Below, in pieces: positions 23,955-36,169 of a stretch of DNA of 64,000 bases. Every line of letters starts with the position of its first letter. The first letter of the stretch is position 1. The stretch is from Paraspadella gotoi. Lineage: Eukaryota; Chaetognatha. The translations under genes and the position numbers were made by a program. The DNA is taken from contig CM119266.1 of the NCBI GenBank assembly GCA_051294375.1, positions 13,183,972-13,247,971 on the forward strand, in the 5' to 3' direction. The notes beneath the pieces are model-generated. The model saw nothing but the letters and a program-made list of their open reading frames with translations, was not told the DNA's origin and did no database searches.

Positions 23955-24104
23955 TCCAATATATTCTTATTAATATTATCCCTTAGGAAAAAAACAGTTT
24001 TTGTTTGACAACGTTTATTTGTACACAATTTAGTTCAGACATGTTCGGCTCATTCATTTTTAGAGCCTTCATTCAGTGTTTGGACAATCAATATTTTTTG
24101 TCTC

Positions 24105-25775
24105 TGTTGAAGTAAGTTTTTGAAGAGAGAGAAAGAGAGAGAAGAGAGAGAAATTGAGGGAGAAGAGAGTTTCAACAAAGAAAATAAAGTTAAGGGACAG
24201 GTGGTCAGATGCTGAAGCGACAGCATGGTAGCGTCGAGGAAGGAAGAAGGTAAGTTACTTTGAAAAATGATGAGAGTGGGAGAGAGAGAGAGAGAAGAGA
24301 GAGCAAAGCAAAGAAACTTTTATAAACATTAACACCATATAACTTAGCAATTGACAACAGAAGATAAATGCATGAAAATCTAAACATAATACTGAAACTC
24401 TAATAGTTAACAATAGGAAAATAATAATGTTAGATAGAATAAGAGTGAAAATTTGAAATAGAAAATAATGTGGTGAGGGATAGAAAGTGAAGATAAAGTG
24501 AAAGTAAGTAAACAGAAAGAGCTCAAAATAGAGCTTGGCCTTCCCCCGTGCCGGCCGGAGCAAATGGAGGACGTATGACAGTAAAGGAGTGGCGTATTCC
24601 ATGTGCCTGTCATAGAGTTGCGAGGGTATACTTGTAGAGTTTGGATTATGCTGGATCCCGGGAAGAGATCCGCATTGCGGAAGATGCCTAAGTGTTATCC
24701 GTATATCACCGCTTTGGGCCTGATAAGCCCTGCCGACAGCCCTCCTCGCATCACCTGGAACCACGGTGAGGGCAGGCAGTTGCACTTGTTTCTGGCCTGA
24801 TTTTGGCTACAGGAGGATACGACTCCTCTGCCCTCTCCTGTAAGCCGGTCGTTTTTGGGCGACGTCAGGAGACAGATCGCGCCAAGTTGCTTACAGGTTC
24901 AGGAAAGGGTATCGGAGCGTCCATTGCCTCTGAGAGGCTCCGCCTGATCTCGTTGGAAGTGGGAACAGGGGAATCATTGTGGCAGTTGGGGTTGGCTGCT
25001 GGGCGTTCCACGCACCATTTGATGAGGCAATCATAGCTGGACGGACGGTCGAATCGTCGCTCCATGCACGGTTCAGAGAGGGGTTCGAGAAGCTTGATGT
25101 GTAGATGTGCCTCCTAATACCTCCTAGAAAACCAGTTTGGTCATGGGACAAGCACACGAGACAGTCAGTTTCTCTGAACAGATGGCCCAGAATTCTGCCG
25201 TGTGCTCGGCAGATGCTCGATAAGTAATGACCCACGTGAGGTCCCGTATAATGGCTTTGTGTGCTGCTTTGAAGCCGATCTGTCAAGGACTTTCACTGTC
25301 TCGCCCACTGTATTGTGCTGTGTGCAGGGTTGGTTGCCCTCCCTGCACAGGCCGCCCAGTTAGACGGCTCCTTATGTTTCGGTCGTGGGGATTTGTCTGC
25401 TTTCACACAATTGCTCACATAAGGAGCCGCGGAGATGCGTCACTGCACTGGAATATCCCCTGCTTTTGCGCAGCACCCGCACCAGTGCTTCAGTGATCCC
25501 CTGGTAGTAGTGGGAGGGAGACATGACCCACGTTCCTGAGACGCTTCTGCTTATTTCCCCCTTTGGCGCTGTGGTGGGCGCGGTCGGAGTACCTATCAAG
25601 CAGCAAGGTCTCGTTCGTCCCCTGGGGGCGGAGGTTTGAAACTTGCCGTTAAGCCATTGACTTGGGCAGCCCCTAGGTGGCCACTGTGCCCTCAGCCAGG
25701 TTCAGCCGGAACCTTGCCCTTCTCGTAAGCCACAGAGGGTAACCATTGAGCCGCGCCAATATAAAAATTATTAAA
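24105..25775. repeat. 1.7-kb core repeat, copy 2
   Basis: Same orientation as copy 1. Shared landmarks are GGATCCCGGGAAGAGATCCG (22,791 and 24,653) and GATGTGTAGATGTGCC (23,236 and 25,097). Differences are scattered one-base gains and losses. Confidence 0.85.
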
Positions 25776-28711
25776 TATATCCTTATAAATAATAAAAAAA
25801 TTTCAAAATAATTTTTTGGATAATTTTATTTAAAGATTCAGATTCTCAGGAAACGTTAAAACAAAAATATAAAACATGTTATCATAATTGTTTTGTCTTA
25901 AGTGTCAATAATTGGAAAAAAGGTTAAAATTCTAAACTTTCAACTCTCTATAGTAGAAAACTATTATATGATAAACCGTTTTTGTAGTTTTTCGCAGCTT
26001 AATATTAAATATTATTATAACATATTTTATTTAAAAAAATTCTTTTTTTTTTCTGATGAATCCGAACTATTTAAAATTAAAAAAATATTTTTTTTTAAAT
26101 TGTATGATTGCAAGGATATTACTATAAAGAAAATTCAATTTGCTATATTGTTATGCTAAAATAATTTTAAAGGGCATCATTTTCTTAATTATATTATACG
26201 GAGGCAAAGCAAAAATATATGTTAAACTACGCTTCAATCTTTTCATTCACTCCACCTTAACTGCACATGGTCTTTGATTGAATATTTCTCTCTCTGAGTA
26301 TTATTTTTGTTAACGGAAAGCTCACTTTTAAGCATATATTTAGTAGTTATCGTGTGTAACACAGAGCTTTCCGAACCTTCCTTAAAAAGAAAAACGTTCA
26401 GAATATCGATAAGAAATAAATAAGCAATCGAGGAATAAACAAATACTTAAAAAAAGTCAGGTAAGGTTCAACATTGTAAGCTCTAGCAGATGCAAAAAAC
26501 TTTTAAATCTTCGATGAAATCGGTGACAGCTGCAAAGAAACACGGAGCTTCCCCCCCCGCCTTCTGTGCCGAAGCTGCGACAACAATCAGAGAGTAAAGA
26601 CAAGTGGCCTCGAACTGTTGACAGTGACAGTGCTGGTAGACAGTGAAGTTGAGCAGTGATAGTATGAGAGTTGACATGGGAAGTGCAGTTGAGAATGGCG
26701 AGGTTGAGAGTGACAATTTAAAAGTGACTTGATGAGGTTGACAAGTTGAGTGTGATGGAAGGGTTATGGATCAGCAGCAATTAAAATCTTGAAAGTTGAC
26801 GGTTAAGAGTGAATAGTTGTGAGTAGTGGTGTTAGAGAGTGACTGGTGAGTAGTGACGTTAAAAATATATAAGCATGCAAGACATTTGAAGCAGAAACAG
26901 GTAAGAGAGACTCAACGTTAACCTTGTCTTCAGAAAGTGATAAGTTTAAGAGTGACAGTAGAGAAATGTAAGGTTCGATTGACGGCTGAGGAGTCAGTCG
27001 GTCGACTAGTAGATCAGTGAAATAAGTGACCAGTGAAGGCATGACTAAAAGACAGTTCACGAGAGACGAAAGATTCGCGGTGAGCGAATAAATATATCGG
27101 CAAGAAAACGAGAGAAAACGCCTAAGAGGCGACGGGATTGGCAAGATCCGAATATTTTTAAGATTCTATTCGCGCGGCGAATCCGATTAAAACCTCTTTT
27201 GTTTCGCCCCAGAGCGTCGAAGGTGACGCTGACCGATGACGCCTTACGCCAAGATCTCACCCACTGCAACGGCGACGCGGACGAGGGGAGCCCCAACGGT
27301 AGATGGGAGGGCGCCGACTGCCGATATGGGGCGCTTGCGTGCACTCGACCCTGCCAGAGGTGCGACGGGGCACGAATTATCTGGGGAAGAGAGGGGGAGG
27401 GGGGAGAGAGAGAGGAGAAGAGAGAGCCCTGGGGAGAGAGACGAACTGAAAGAAACAGTACCGCGACCCCTGAGAGAACCGAGAGAGAAGAAGACAGAAG
27501 AGATGAGGAGAGAAGCATGCAGCCGGTAGAACTGAGTCCTGCACAGCCAGAAGAGGCCACGATGACAGCAGGGCAAAAGACGATCCAAGCAGAGACCGAG
27601 AAGAGGAAGAGAAAGAGAGAGAGAGCACTGAGTAATATGACTCGGAGAGAGAAGAAAGAGCGAAAGAGAGAGAGAGAGGAGATGAGAGATGCCCGGAGAG
27701 AGAGAGAGAGAGAGGACCGAGAGAGAGAAAGAAAAGAGTGAGTACTGGCCCCTCAGAGTGTGTGCAAGCCGATCGATAATGACGGTAGGTTGAGTTGACT
27801 GAGACGTAACGAGTAAATTTAAATCTAAGTCGTCACTCAATAATCAGTATCTAGGTTAATGTATTCTTTGTATAGTTTAATAGATTGCCATAATCGTTCC
27901 TATCCTTATTACAACTCCCGACGTCTGCGCAGTCGGAGATTTTTTTATTTTCAGGTCGCGTAAGCCAGCGACTATATATTCATTACATGTTAAAATGGAT
28001 TTTGGGTGTTTATAACTTTTATTTAACTTAATTTAATTTGTGTGATGTGTGTCACTGTATATAAATCTATGCTATGAAATTAAACTACTATATTAATGAC
28101 TTTTGTAAAATTTATATTAATGGATTGGATTCATAAGATAATAAAGTTCTAGCAGTCAAAAGAATGATCCTATTTAATTCTACTTTATTTGGTCGTCTAT
28201 TATATAATAATTCTTTGTAATTGGTATTATTCTAATTACCTTGTTTCTTCTATGCAATTAATAAAAAATCCAAATCACTATACTAACCACAATAATTGCT
28301 GTCAAATATTTGCAAATTCATGAAACGTTGGAACAACTAATCAATTACATTCTTTAACGGCAAGAGCCCTTTCTAGAGAGGCAACCGGGCGCTTTTCCCT
28401 CCTTTCAGCCAAGAAACGCCAACCGCCGTCGCCCACGTTGGCCGGTTTTTCTCGCTCAAACTGCAAGGGTCATTCATCTTTGAGCTCCAATTTTCACTCG
28501 AGCGATTACGAATTGGCGAAGAAATGTTTGACAAGAGAAAGCGAAAGGAAAGAAAGAAAAAAAAAGAGTCTTTTAAGGATTCTAAACCGCTCCCTTTCAG
28601 TGTGGTTTCGAGTAACCGGTATTTTCTTCGTTGATAGAGAGAAAAGAATTATTATTGTTGTACCGCTAATCAAACGAGAATGCGTCGCTTAAAAGAAAAG
28701 TGCAACATTTT
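25776..28711. repeat. inverted-repeat arm L' (reverse copy of 19,150-22,240)
   Basis: Reverse complement of arm L, indel-rich, running without a break into segment S at 28,712. Frames such as those at 27,199-27,840 come from GA-rich and CpG-rich sequence and differ between arms, so they are not annotated as genes. Confidence 0.85.
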
Positions 28712-31330
28712 TCTATAGAGATGTTCGTTAAACTGACTTACCCGAAATGGCAACGAGATGCCAGAAATTCGGTTGTAAAAAACAGTTGTTAAAACACACT
28801 AGATTCCGATCTAGCGTTATATCTTAAGAGCTAGCACAAATTCGTCTTATGGCAGGTTTGATAAGGATTTAATAACAAACAAGCCAGGGGAAAGCACTAG
28901 TCATCTCCGGTAAGAATTTCAAACCTTGTTCCTTCTACCTTAGAAATGAAAGGGCAAATTGTGCTTTTGCAAAAATTGTTAAGACGGGCTAGGGTATGTT
29001 AACATTATAAATATTACTTCGATAATTTTGAGATTTTAAAATTAGCACCTCTTGTGCTCAAGAGCTTGCGCAAATTTATTCTTGTTCATTATCTGACCAA
29101 CACTCTTCATAGTAAGAACCAACATTGTAAAGTCCAGTTGGTCTGGGTTTGACAACGATGAAATTTTATTTAATGAAAGAAATTAAAAGTAAGGTTGAGA
29201 GAGAAAAACTGATTTTTCGCTGGAGTATCTCTTGAGGAACAGAAGATACGAAGGGATGGCAATGAGGTTACCAATAATTTGAAAAGCCATAATCATGAGG
29301 CACATACAAGTTACAATATTAGAATTAGTTTTTGCTGAAACCTGCTTTACAGGGGTGCCACGCTGTCAAACTGAAAGTCAAAATGTATGAATGAATTTTA
29401 AAATAATGGAAACCCCATAGAAAATTAAATGAAATTTAAATTCTTTTTAGTGATTTCTGAAAAGAAAAAAAGTGCTAAAATTGTACATATGAGTTTAAAG
29501 CTTTAAGTTTTTTTGGATAAAGAAAATAATATAAGTTTTTTTCACTTAAAAGTAGTTGTGCGTCGACTGCATAGTTACAAGCGATGCTTTACAAAATTCT
29601 AGCCCAAAAGTATGTAATCACCCCATGCGACACGCTAAATGTATCTTCTTTCCACCGAGCAAAAAGTGAAAGCATTGATTATGTTAGAAACAGAGGTTTA
29701 GCTGAGATGGAGGCTGGAAGACGTAAAGCTGCTTTCACGTTTAATGTCATCTTTCAATGAATAATCACAATAATGCACGACCAGGCTCAAGTGTGTCTCG
29801 TCTCGTTATGTAGACAAAGAGAAGAGAGAGAGAAAAAAGAAAAAAGAAAAAAAGGAGAAGAGATAGAGAAAGAGATATTTTTTATAGTCGCCAGCCTTGC
29901 TCCCATAAGTCAGGTATCACCTTCTAACAGCCAATGACGCCAAGACGGTTATAACTCATCAACACCACGTGCTCATCAGCGAATTCTAGTTAAGATCCTT
30001 ACTTTCTTCGAGCTTGTGGGTTTGAGAAAAACATTTCGTGACTTAATAGTTTGCCTTTTGACATTCCCTTCTATTTGTCTCTTTACTGTCTGTTTGTTCG
30101 CGTTGGAGTTTACAGAAGGAACAGAAATGATTTCAACGAGACAACAGACAGTCGCGAAAACAATAGCGGGCGAAATCTCGATGTCCAAATGTACATCCGG
30201 GAGCGTCACTACTCCCCGTCCATCACATAGCTACATACACAGCCTGCCTCTCCGACACACTATCACAATCCAATGGCACTGAAAGATATTAAAAACTGAT
30301 CTACAATTTGACTGGAAAAGGACATGAATAATCTTTCAATTTCTCTGCCGCTCAGACGAGGATCTATCCCATGCGAAGTGGCGATTATCAGAACAGATAC
30401 ACATCTTTACAATACTGCAATTATGTGCATACCTCTAGCGTCAACTCACCACTCTCATGGCGCCCGTACCCGATGCCGACCTCATTCATCCCACAACCTC
30501 GACAATCGCAACCGCGTGAAAACTATCACATCACTGCTCTACTATTTGTCGTAACAGAACTAAATGTATGTACAAAGCTAACTGATGAATAGCTTATTCA
30601 GATATGATAGAAAACTTAAAACTTTAATGGACATCAACAAACGACCGGACTGCATCCGAATGGAACGGGAGACACAATAAGTTTAAAAAATTTCATTCGC
30701 GTTGATAATTCTAAAGGCGAAAGGAGACATATCCTCTCCAAAAATTTCCTTTCACTCTCTGCCTGTATGAAACCTACTTCTCGTCTCTCTCTTCATAATA
30801 TCGATCGTACGTCTTCCTGGCAACCGGCGTCCCTGTATTTAACCGCTTTCGTCTCCCGTGGGAACGCCCTCTTCTTCAGCGCCATGTTTTCCGCTCCGAT
30901 TGGCCTTGAAGAAACCGCGGTCCCTCCGACGAGTTTGCTTCAGATTAACGTCTCTTTTTGACGCCGGCCTACTTTCGCGCGAAAATGACTTAACGGAGTA
31001 GATAACGTCGCATCATTTTTCGTTCGTGAGTTTTTGTTTTTTTTTAGTGTTGATTGCGCGGTTTTTCCTTGAGGCTTTCGCATTTTTCTTACAAATTGCA
31101 ACCAACGTCTTTTTGGTGACTGACTTGACAATGGTGTTACAACATATCAACCCACCCTGAAAAGGCGAAAACAACTGAAAGAGGAGCTTTTCAAGGACCA
31201 TTTTGAAATTCCTCTCTTCTCGTTCTCTTCTTCTCTCTCTCTTCCTCGTCTCTCTCTCTACTCTTCTCTCTCTCTCTTCTCTCTCTTTCTCTCTCTTTCT
31301 CTCTCTCTCTCTTCTCTCTCGTCTAATATA
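28712..31330. repeat. third copy: segment S plus part of arm A'
   Basis: 28,712-30,000 matches 11,588-13,111; 29,990-31,330 matches about 13,180-14,300 in the same direction, that is, the reverse of 10,450-11,480. It includes the E2F palindrome (about 30,968) and the MALKK start near 30,882 (minus strand). Homology ends at the CT-rich run at 31,320, after which sequence is unique. Confidence 0.85.
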
Positions 31331-32309
31331 TTGTATTTTGCTTTTCTGTTCCCGAAACAATATTATCAATATACTTTTTGTATTAAATAATCATACCATC
31401 TCGCATAAAATTATTATTGTTAATTGACTCAAATCAGATTTTTGTTCTCAGGTGCTCCACTCTAATATGCAGTTTATAAAGAAAATTGTATATTAAATAA
31501 TGATCACAATCTCTCTCTTTCATCGCCACCTGATCCTCCTCAATCCTTACCATATTCCAAGTGAGCAAAGTTCATCTTTTATTACTTTTCCCATTTCTCC
31601 TAAAAGCTTCTTCCACGATTTCCAATAAGTAAAGAAAAGGTTTCGGCATCATATCATGAAAATCTCGCGGACTCGTCGTCGTCATCTCTTCCCCCAGAAT
31701 TGTGGGTTTTTCGTGATTTTATTGAGAGTGAGAATAGTAAAAATATACTAAAAATGTGATACGTGACAAAAGTTATGAAACCATGTGGATTCTTTTCAGT
31801 CAAGTTTCTCCAAGAAAATATATGGAGATTTCTTTCCTCCCTTTTCCGTTCCCTTCTCCGCCAAACTCGTTTTGATTTTAACACCAAATTCACTTTCTCT
31901 TCTTTTTCGCTTAAATCGAAAATTCGTGTCGGTCGGCCTATTCTTACCCCAGCCCGTCCGTTCGCCCGCCTGCCCGCTAACCCGTTTGCCCGCCGTCCTA
32001 ATTATTTGTCGACCGCCGAGAATGTTGTTTCAGTCCCCGCTGCGCGGCTCGGTCTTCGCTAATGATAAAATCGTGAATTTTAACAACCGAAACACAACAG
32101 TCACCGTGTCTTAACATTTTTCGAGATCACAATAAGGATATCTATTAACTAATAACATCCATATATCTCGTAAAATTCACTCAAGGCATAGCGTTGAGTG
32201 TGATTCCCATTTTCTCACCGTCCGAGTTAATTTTGATTTATGCCTTTGATAAACAATATCGCCGACAAGATATTGCCAATATTGGCGCAGATGACAACGA
32301 CATTGCACC

Positions 32310-32347
<38 letters not shown>

Positions 32348-32348
32348 A
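32310..32348. repeat. (GTC)n microsatellite
   Basis: About 13 GTC units. Confidence 0.9.
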
Positions 32349-32901
32349 ATCACACTTCCCATTTTCGCCATCTTCCTTCCATTGACGCACGCGCAATTGA
32401 GCGGCAGAGAAGACTGAAGCCTACGTGAATTTTCGCACTCACGCGACTGGGGACCAGGAGGAGGGAGGGGAGGCCACGTTGGGGGGGGGAGGGTCGGAGT
32501 GATTGAAGTAGCGGGGTGGAACGCTAGGACGAGGGACCAGCAACGGGGATGGCAACGTTGTTTGTAGAAAGGGGTCGAAGACTCGAAGCATGTTATGTCG
32601 AGAAGTAAAAGGGAAACTTTTTTCTAGTTTTAGCGAAGTGTTTTTTTTTCTCCTCTTTATTTTTTAAAAAAGGGATCCTGGAAAAGTATTTAATCTCCAA
32701 AGTGTTTACCGTTTCTTCTAAATGAATTCGGACGCGTCGTTGATGTTGTCGTCGTTTTCGTCGTCGTCTTAATATTTTTCTCATGTTGTCCGTCTTCGCC
32801 GTCGTCTTAGTTTTCGTCAACGTGACGGGTTTGCAAATTTTAGTTGAATTGAGTCTCGCGTCCTGATGACATAATATATCGTCTTTATCAACGTCAACTT
32901 T

Positions 32902-32905
32902 ATCT

Positions 32906-32945
<40 letters not shown>
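32902..32945. repeat. (GTC)n microsatellite
   Basis: About 14 GTC units; reads as poly-Asp on the minus strand. Confidence 0.9.
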
Positions 32946-33285
32946 GATCGTGGTGAAGCCTCCATCGCGGATGCGATTATCACCTGCGAGAATTCCTCGT
33001 TCAAAACTCAGCTTTTCCTTCTGGGAAAATCAATGGCGATCTTGGAAGAGGGAAGCGTCGTTGGTGAAGAGAGCGACGTCGGGAATAAATGTGATTAAAA
33101 GCAAAAGATAAAGATATAGAAGAAAGAAAGAAAGACGAAAGAAAGAAAGACTTCTATTACCTTGCATAATGCATATTCCCTTTCCTCTCCATGAATAACT
33201 CCCTTGACAAGACGCTCTTCCATAATACAGCGACACATCCACCACCCTCTTTCTTTACTTTTATCTTCTCTCTCTCTCTCTTCTC

Positions 33286-33319
<34 letters not shown>

Positions 33320-33470
33320 CTTTTCCCTCTTTCCAATCACAAAGATATTTCAGAATATCATCCAAAATAAGAAAATTGCGGAGACCTGCCTGATAAAAAC
33401 CCACCATGTCAACTGCCACGTCACCAGTTCCAGTCAACGATCTTGAACTAATCCATCTCCAAGCCTTACA

Positions 33471-33631
33471 AGTCGTCGTCGTTCGTTCGTTCATTCGTTC
33501 GTTCGTCCGTTCACCTTTTTTTCAGGGGAAATTCTTTTCGTGGTCGAGGATTGTAACGAAAAAAACTTCCCCTGAAAATAAGGTGAACGGACGAACGAAC
33601 GAATGTACGAACGAACGAACGACGACGACCG
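33471..33631. repeat. long inverted repeat, ~68-bp arms, 20-nt loop
   Basis: Left arm 33,471-33,538 and right arm 33,559-33,631 are reverse complements with only a few mismatches and short gaps. Each arm comprises (GTC)n, (GTTC)n, a unique CGTCCGTTCACC block, and a T-run followed by CAGGGGAA. The unique block shows that this is not just two complementary microsatellites. A transcript would fold into a hairpin of roughly 65 bp. Confidence 0.85.
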
Positions 33632-34200
33632 CGACGATCGGCTCGTAACTAACGAGGACAACAAACAAACTGAAACGAGGATCAAAAGGACATGGAACCC
33701 GCGTCGATGGGACAACGAGACGTTTACGACGCCATCGGAAACGCGAAACGACGCGTTAGCGAGACTCTCTAAAACCTTGAAGAGGACGCGCTCGGCCGCG
33801 AGGCCCTGGGGGAACGTCAACAAAAGAAGAGAGCGATCGGTTCGAGGAAATAAAGATGACGAATAATCCGCTCGATGTCAACCGCGAACAGCAAAGGTTA
33901 TTTTGTAGAACGATATCGAAGCAGCGAAAGAACGTCGCGTTGAAAAAAGAGCGAGAAAGATGAAAAAAATATGGGTCGTTCGTCCCCAGCGTGACAAATC
34001 ACGCGACATCTCGACAGCAGGACGTGGCGTCGAGGAAGAGTCGTGGCGTGGCGTGGCGTGGCGTGGCGTGGCTAGGAATGGCGCAAAGGCAACGCGGCGT
34101 TGCGAAACTAATGACAACGCTCGCAAGGGAGAAAGGGCAAGCCTAGTTATGAGAACGAGATATTCGCAGAGGGAGAGAGAGAGAGAGAAAAAAAAAATAG
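33632..34200. other. CpG-rich region, possible promoter or exon
   Basis: GC- and CpG-rich relative to its flanks, with frames open on both strands (plus 33,603-33,866; minus 33,491-33,823 and 33,878-34,204). Neither strand is clearly coding. It includes a GTGGC pentamer repeat (about 34,042-34,071). Confidence 0.3.
34042..34071. repeat. (GTGGC)n pentamer repeat
   Basis: Five to six copies of GTGGC in tandem. Confidence 0.85.
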
Positions 34201-34511
34201 GCAAATTGATGATTCGCTCATAATTCCCTTTTTCCCCTCGGTTTCCCTCTTTTGCTCTCTCTCTCGGAAATTAAATTGATGGAAGAGGCATTTTTTAAAA
34301 ATATTTATGCCAGACGATAGCTAAATATTATAAATTATATTCATATTAAATGCATATTAAATATTAATTTTTAAAATTTTTAAGGACATCAACAAAAAAA
34401 AATTACATTTTTATAGTATTCTATATTCATTCATTAAAGATTTATTTCCTTTCTCTTTTTTTAAGATGAGCCTTAATACAATAGTTCGCTAGTTATTTGA
34501 CTCCGTTATTT

Positions 34512-34512
34512 A

Positions 34513-34604
<92 letters not shown>
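34512..34604. repeat. (ATT)n microsatellite
   Basis: About 30 ATT units, nearly pure. Confidence 0.95.
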
Positions 34605-34605
<1 letters not shown>

Positions 34606-34810
34606 TTTCTACCGTCTCCGGTCATTAGGTTATTTGTTCGTTTGCTCGTTTCTAAAGAACTACATTCGTTCTTTGTTGTTCTTCAAATGATCTTTGTTAA
34701 TATTTTAAAAAGAGGCAATCAAATGGGTGACTTTCAGTTTGCGCAAAGTTTTGACTTAATTCTGAATTCGTTATTCTTTTTTTTTAGTTAGTAAGAAAAC
34801 CCTGCCAAGT

Positions 34811-34853
34811 CCGAGTCCGAGTCTTAGGCCAGGGTCCCTGGCCTCGGACTCGG
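34811..34853. repeat. near-perfect palindrome
   Basis: GGCCAGGG, one T, CCCTGGCC at the centre. It is extended outward by CCGAGTCCGAG on the left and CTCGGACTCGG on the right, with five extra bases in the left arm. Confidence 0.85.
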
Positions 34854-35103
34854 TCTCCTTCGAACGTCCAACTCAAAATGAGGAAAGAAAAGTTTCTAAA
34901 TCTGCTCTTTATTTTTTATGAGCTTTTTTCCCCTTTTGTTAATAATCCTTGCGAATAAATAAATTAGTGTACGACGCCTATATTCACAATTATATTCATA
35001 ATTTATTTTTCCACTATCGTTTCCTTCATTTAGTACTTTCCCTTCCTTCGTTTTGGACACACTCTCTGCTCGTTTAGAAAAGGCTATCCTTTGTTTTAAG
35101 TCT

Positions 35104-35108
<5 letters not shown>

Positions 35109-35166
<58 letters not shown>
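35109..35166. repeat. (CT)n microsatellite
   Basis: 29 CT units, pure. Confidence 0.96.
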
Positions 35167-35172
<6 letters not shown>

Positions 35173-35823
35173 CAGCCACGAGGCCACGGTCTTGGCTGTT
35201 TTATTACTTCATTAGTCAGCGAAATTGCGGCTTCGTTTTCCTCTCGGTTTTTGGTGGTGAAGCCGCCGCCACTTTTCGGCGGTTTGCTTCTGGGTTCGAC
35301 GCTCAAAGTCCAAGCGAGTTTTTTTTTGTCGGGAGGAAAGAATGAGTTAAGAGATAACAGCGTCCGCTCGGTTTAACAAAGTTGTTAAATATAATTTCTA
35401 TATTTTCTCGAGATGAATGTTTTAAACTTCACGGCCCTCTAATATTCTATGTAGTAGTGTAAAAACGTGTTAAAAAAAAAGTAAACAAGTAACCTTGCCG
35501 CAAACTTTAGCCGAGTGTACAAGAACCGAATTCGTCAAATTGACAGAAGTACCCGACGAAAAAAAAAAATTTAAGTCAACAAAGCAACGGTGGAACCTCC
35601 GCCGGTTAATGGGGTCGTAACATTTTCTTGTTGATTTTTCTCGATAAAAAAAATGAAGCCAAACAAATAAAAACTTACAAAAATGCGGCCTCTTTCCTTT
35701 TTGAGTCTTTCCCCTTTTTTTTACAATTCTTTTTTGCTTTCCATTTTCTAAAGCCATCTAGATTTTTTTTCCCCTTTTGATTTATTCCTCCATTCGGAAA
35801 ATCGATAAATCGTTTTTAACCAA

Positions 35824-35892
35824 CCGGCGACCGGGCGACCGGGCGACCAGGCGACCGGGCGACCGGGCGACCGGGCGACCGGGCGACCGGGC
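35824..35892. repeat. (GGCGACCG)n octamer tandem repeat
   Basis: Eight to nine head-to-tail copies of an 8-bp unit with one A variant. It falls inside an 80-codon minus-strand frame (35,990-35,748), where it reads as GRPVARSP-type repeats; that frame is unsupported otherwise. Confidence 0.93.
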
Positions 35893-36094
35893 TCCCTGCT
35901 AGACGCCCGATCGTCGGTCTGAGAGGCGAGGTCGGCGAAAAAGGCTACGTTGTTTGCGCCCCTTGTGGTTGTTTTTTTTACTAAGTTCAAGTTATAAACA
36001 CGAGCGAAATGGTTTGGCGCGCGCGGGGTCAGTGCCGGTTAAAGGGTGGGGAGAAATCGGCGCCGTTTAGAAGGCAAATCGGCGCCGCGTTAGA

Positions 36095-36166
36095 ATGTCT
36101 GGCCGAACTGTCGGGCTTCTAGTGGATCACGCCAACCCAGAGACGCGACCTTTATGTGGAGACGAA
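36095..36166 (+). CDS. possible first coding exon (MSGRTVGLLVDHANPE...)
   Basis: ATG with A at -3, 24 codons ending CGDE, then a good donor (GAA/GTGAGG). Upstream is a CpG-rich promoter-like stretch with an E2F-type TTTGGCGC at 36,013-36,020 and the block AAATCGGCGCCG twice (about 36,054 and 36,076). Without splicing the frame runs to 36,328 as a Lys/Arg-rich tail. The next exon was not found. The protein is unrecognised. Confidence 0.28.
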
Positions 36167-36169
36167 GTG

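Larger units (their letters stand above)
31331..33470. other. intergenic; no firm gene
   Basis: AT-rich to mixed. It contains a G-rich run at 32,459-32,491 with four or more GGG blocks, and (GTC)n runs noted separately. On the minus strand one frame stays open for about 124 codons (32,967-32,593), reading Asp-rich, then Lys/Arg-rich; it lacks an early ATG and is low complexity, so I do not call it. Confidence 0.5.
34201..35815. other. intergenic; repeats only
   Basis: AT-rich, containing the ATT, CT and palindrome features listed separately. No supported gene. Confidence 0.5.

Noticed and set aside
22898-25286. Minus-strand ORFs in the 1.7-kb core as a transposon polyprotein
   Set aside because: No reverse transcriptase, integrase, RNase H or transposase motif was found, and frames differ between the two copies.
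27199-27840. ORFs of 97-198 codons in arm L'
   Set aside because: Overlapping frames on both strands in GA/CpG-rich sequence; not preserved in arm L.
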